Of a stretch of DNA of 6,783 nt, positions 6,444 through 6,783 are shown one piece after another. Within the stretch, counting starts at the first letter, position 1, and each line of letters opens with the position of its first letter. The position numbers and the translations under genes were made by a program. This DNA is from Burkholderiales bacterium (GTDB lineage: Bacteria; Pseudomonadota; Gammaproteobacteria; Burkholderiales; Burkholderiaceae_C). The notes below the pieces were generated by a model. That model saw nothing but the letters and a program-made list of their open reading frames with translations. It had not been told where the DNA came from and searched no databases. The stretch covers positions 1-6,783 of the forward strand of contig CANFYD010000209.1 in NCBI GenBank assembly GCA_947450745.1, written 5' to 3'.

Positions 6444-6468
6444 TACATTCGATTCTGGAGACACTGTC

Positions 6469-6783
6469 ATGCAAAATTTCGCCCGTCGTACCTGGGTTCA
6501 GGCTGCTGCTGCAACCGTTGTCATGGCCGCTGCCCTGTGCGCCGCGCCAGCAGCTTTGGCGCAAGCCCCCATCGTCATCAAGTTCAGCCATGTGGTCGCC
6601 CCTGACACCCCCAAGGGCAAGGGCGCGCAGCGCTTCAAGGAGCTGGCCGAAGAGCGCACCAAGGGCAAGGTGAAGGTCGAGCTGTACCCCAACAGCCAGC
6701 TCTACAAAGACAAGGAAGAGCTGGAAGCCTTGCAACTGGGTTCGGTGCAGATGCTGGCCCCGTCGCTGGCCAAGTTCGGCCCG
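6469..6783 (+). CDS. dctP: TRAP transporter solute-binding protein DctP (partial, runs off the right edge)
   Basis: This is the periplasmic binding protein of a tripartite ATP-independent transporter, which captures C4-dicarboxylates or related organic acids and delivers them to the DctQM membrane subunits. The first 105 residues are present of a family length near 330. Residues 1-31 are a Sec signal (NFARR, hydrophobic 12-30, probable cleavage after ALA at 31). The mature part begins with IVIKFSHVVAPDTPKGKGA and continues through YPNSQLYKDKEELEALQLGSVQMLAPSLAKFGP-like sequence, a very close match to the DctP family pattern. GGAG eight bases upstream supports the start. It is divergent from dctS-dctR, the standard arrangement for a regulated TRAP operon; dctQ and dctM would be expected beyond the edge. 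The exact ligand is not determined from this fragment. Confidence 0.93.
   Translation, partial: MQNFARRTWVQAAAATVVMAAALCAAPAALAQAPIVIKFSHVVAPDTPKGKGAQRFKELAEERTKGKVKVELYPNSQLYKDKEELEALQLGSVQMLAPSLAKFGP

Larger units (their letters stand above)
6305..6468. promoter_or_regulatory. Divergent control region between dctS and dctP
   Basis: These 164 bases separate the divergent starts of the kinase operon and dctP. They hold three inverted repeats (6349-6362, 6389-6402, 6412-6443), the obvious candidates for regulator binding or leader structure. A TTAAAT at 6384-6389 could be a plus-strand -10 with a poor TTTATT 17 bases upstream; the match is weak, as expected for an activator-dependent promoter. 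A GGAG at 6457-6460, eight bases before ATG 6469, is a good ribosome-binding site and fixes the dctP start. Confidence 0.6.

Overview
The window is GC-rich with dense, nearly gap-free coding on both strands. Its content (a TRAP substrate-binding protein beside a DctS/DctR-type two-component pair, and a Tat-exported molybdenum hydroxylase) suggests a betaproteobacterium of the order Burkholderiales, most likely Comamonadaceae. The taxonomic guess rests on protein style and base composition only; no rRNA or other marker is present.

Layout: (1) 1-2259, minus strand: the first 753 codons of a xanthine dehydrogenase/aldehyde oxidase-family molybdopterin-binding subunit with a Tat signal, running off the left edge. 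(2) 2260-2424: a divergent intergenic region with a threefold 9-bp repeat and two small palindromes. (3) 2425-3543, plus strand: a secreted nucleoside hydrolase-like protein. (4) 3544-3728: a convergent gap with a (GCC)7 tract and what looks like a decayed intergenic repeat. (5) 3729-4361 and 4358-6304, minus strand: a response regulator and a PAS-containing membrane histidine kinase, translationally coupled through an ATGA overlap (dctR, dctS). (6) 6305-6468: a divergent control region with three inverted repeats. (7) 6469 to the right edge, plus strand: the first 105 codons of a TRAP transporter solute-binding protein, dctP.

How they may work together: the right half is a recognisable C4-dicarboxylate (or related organic acid) uptake module. 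The kinase senses an extracytoplasmic ligand, phosphorylates the regulator, and this probably drives the divergent dctP operon through the palindromes between them. The left half pairs an exported molybdenum hydroxylase with an exported nucleoside hydrolase whose Trp-Asp signature resembles purine-specific (IAG) enzymes. That suggests, without proving it, an extracytoplasmic route that cleaves nucleosides and oxidises the released base. I see no clearly unprecedented system; the most interesting points are this divergent pair, the repeats between them, and a non-canonical H-box in the kinase.
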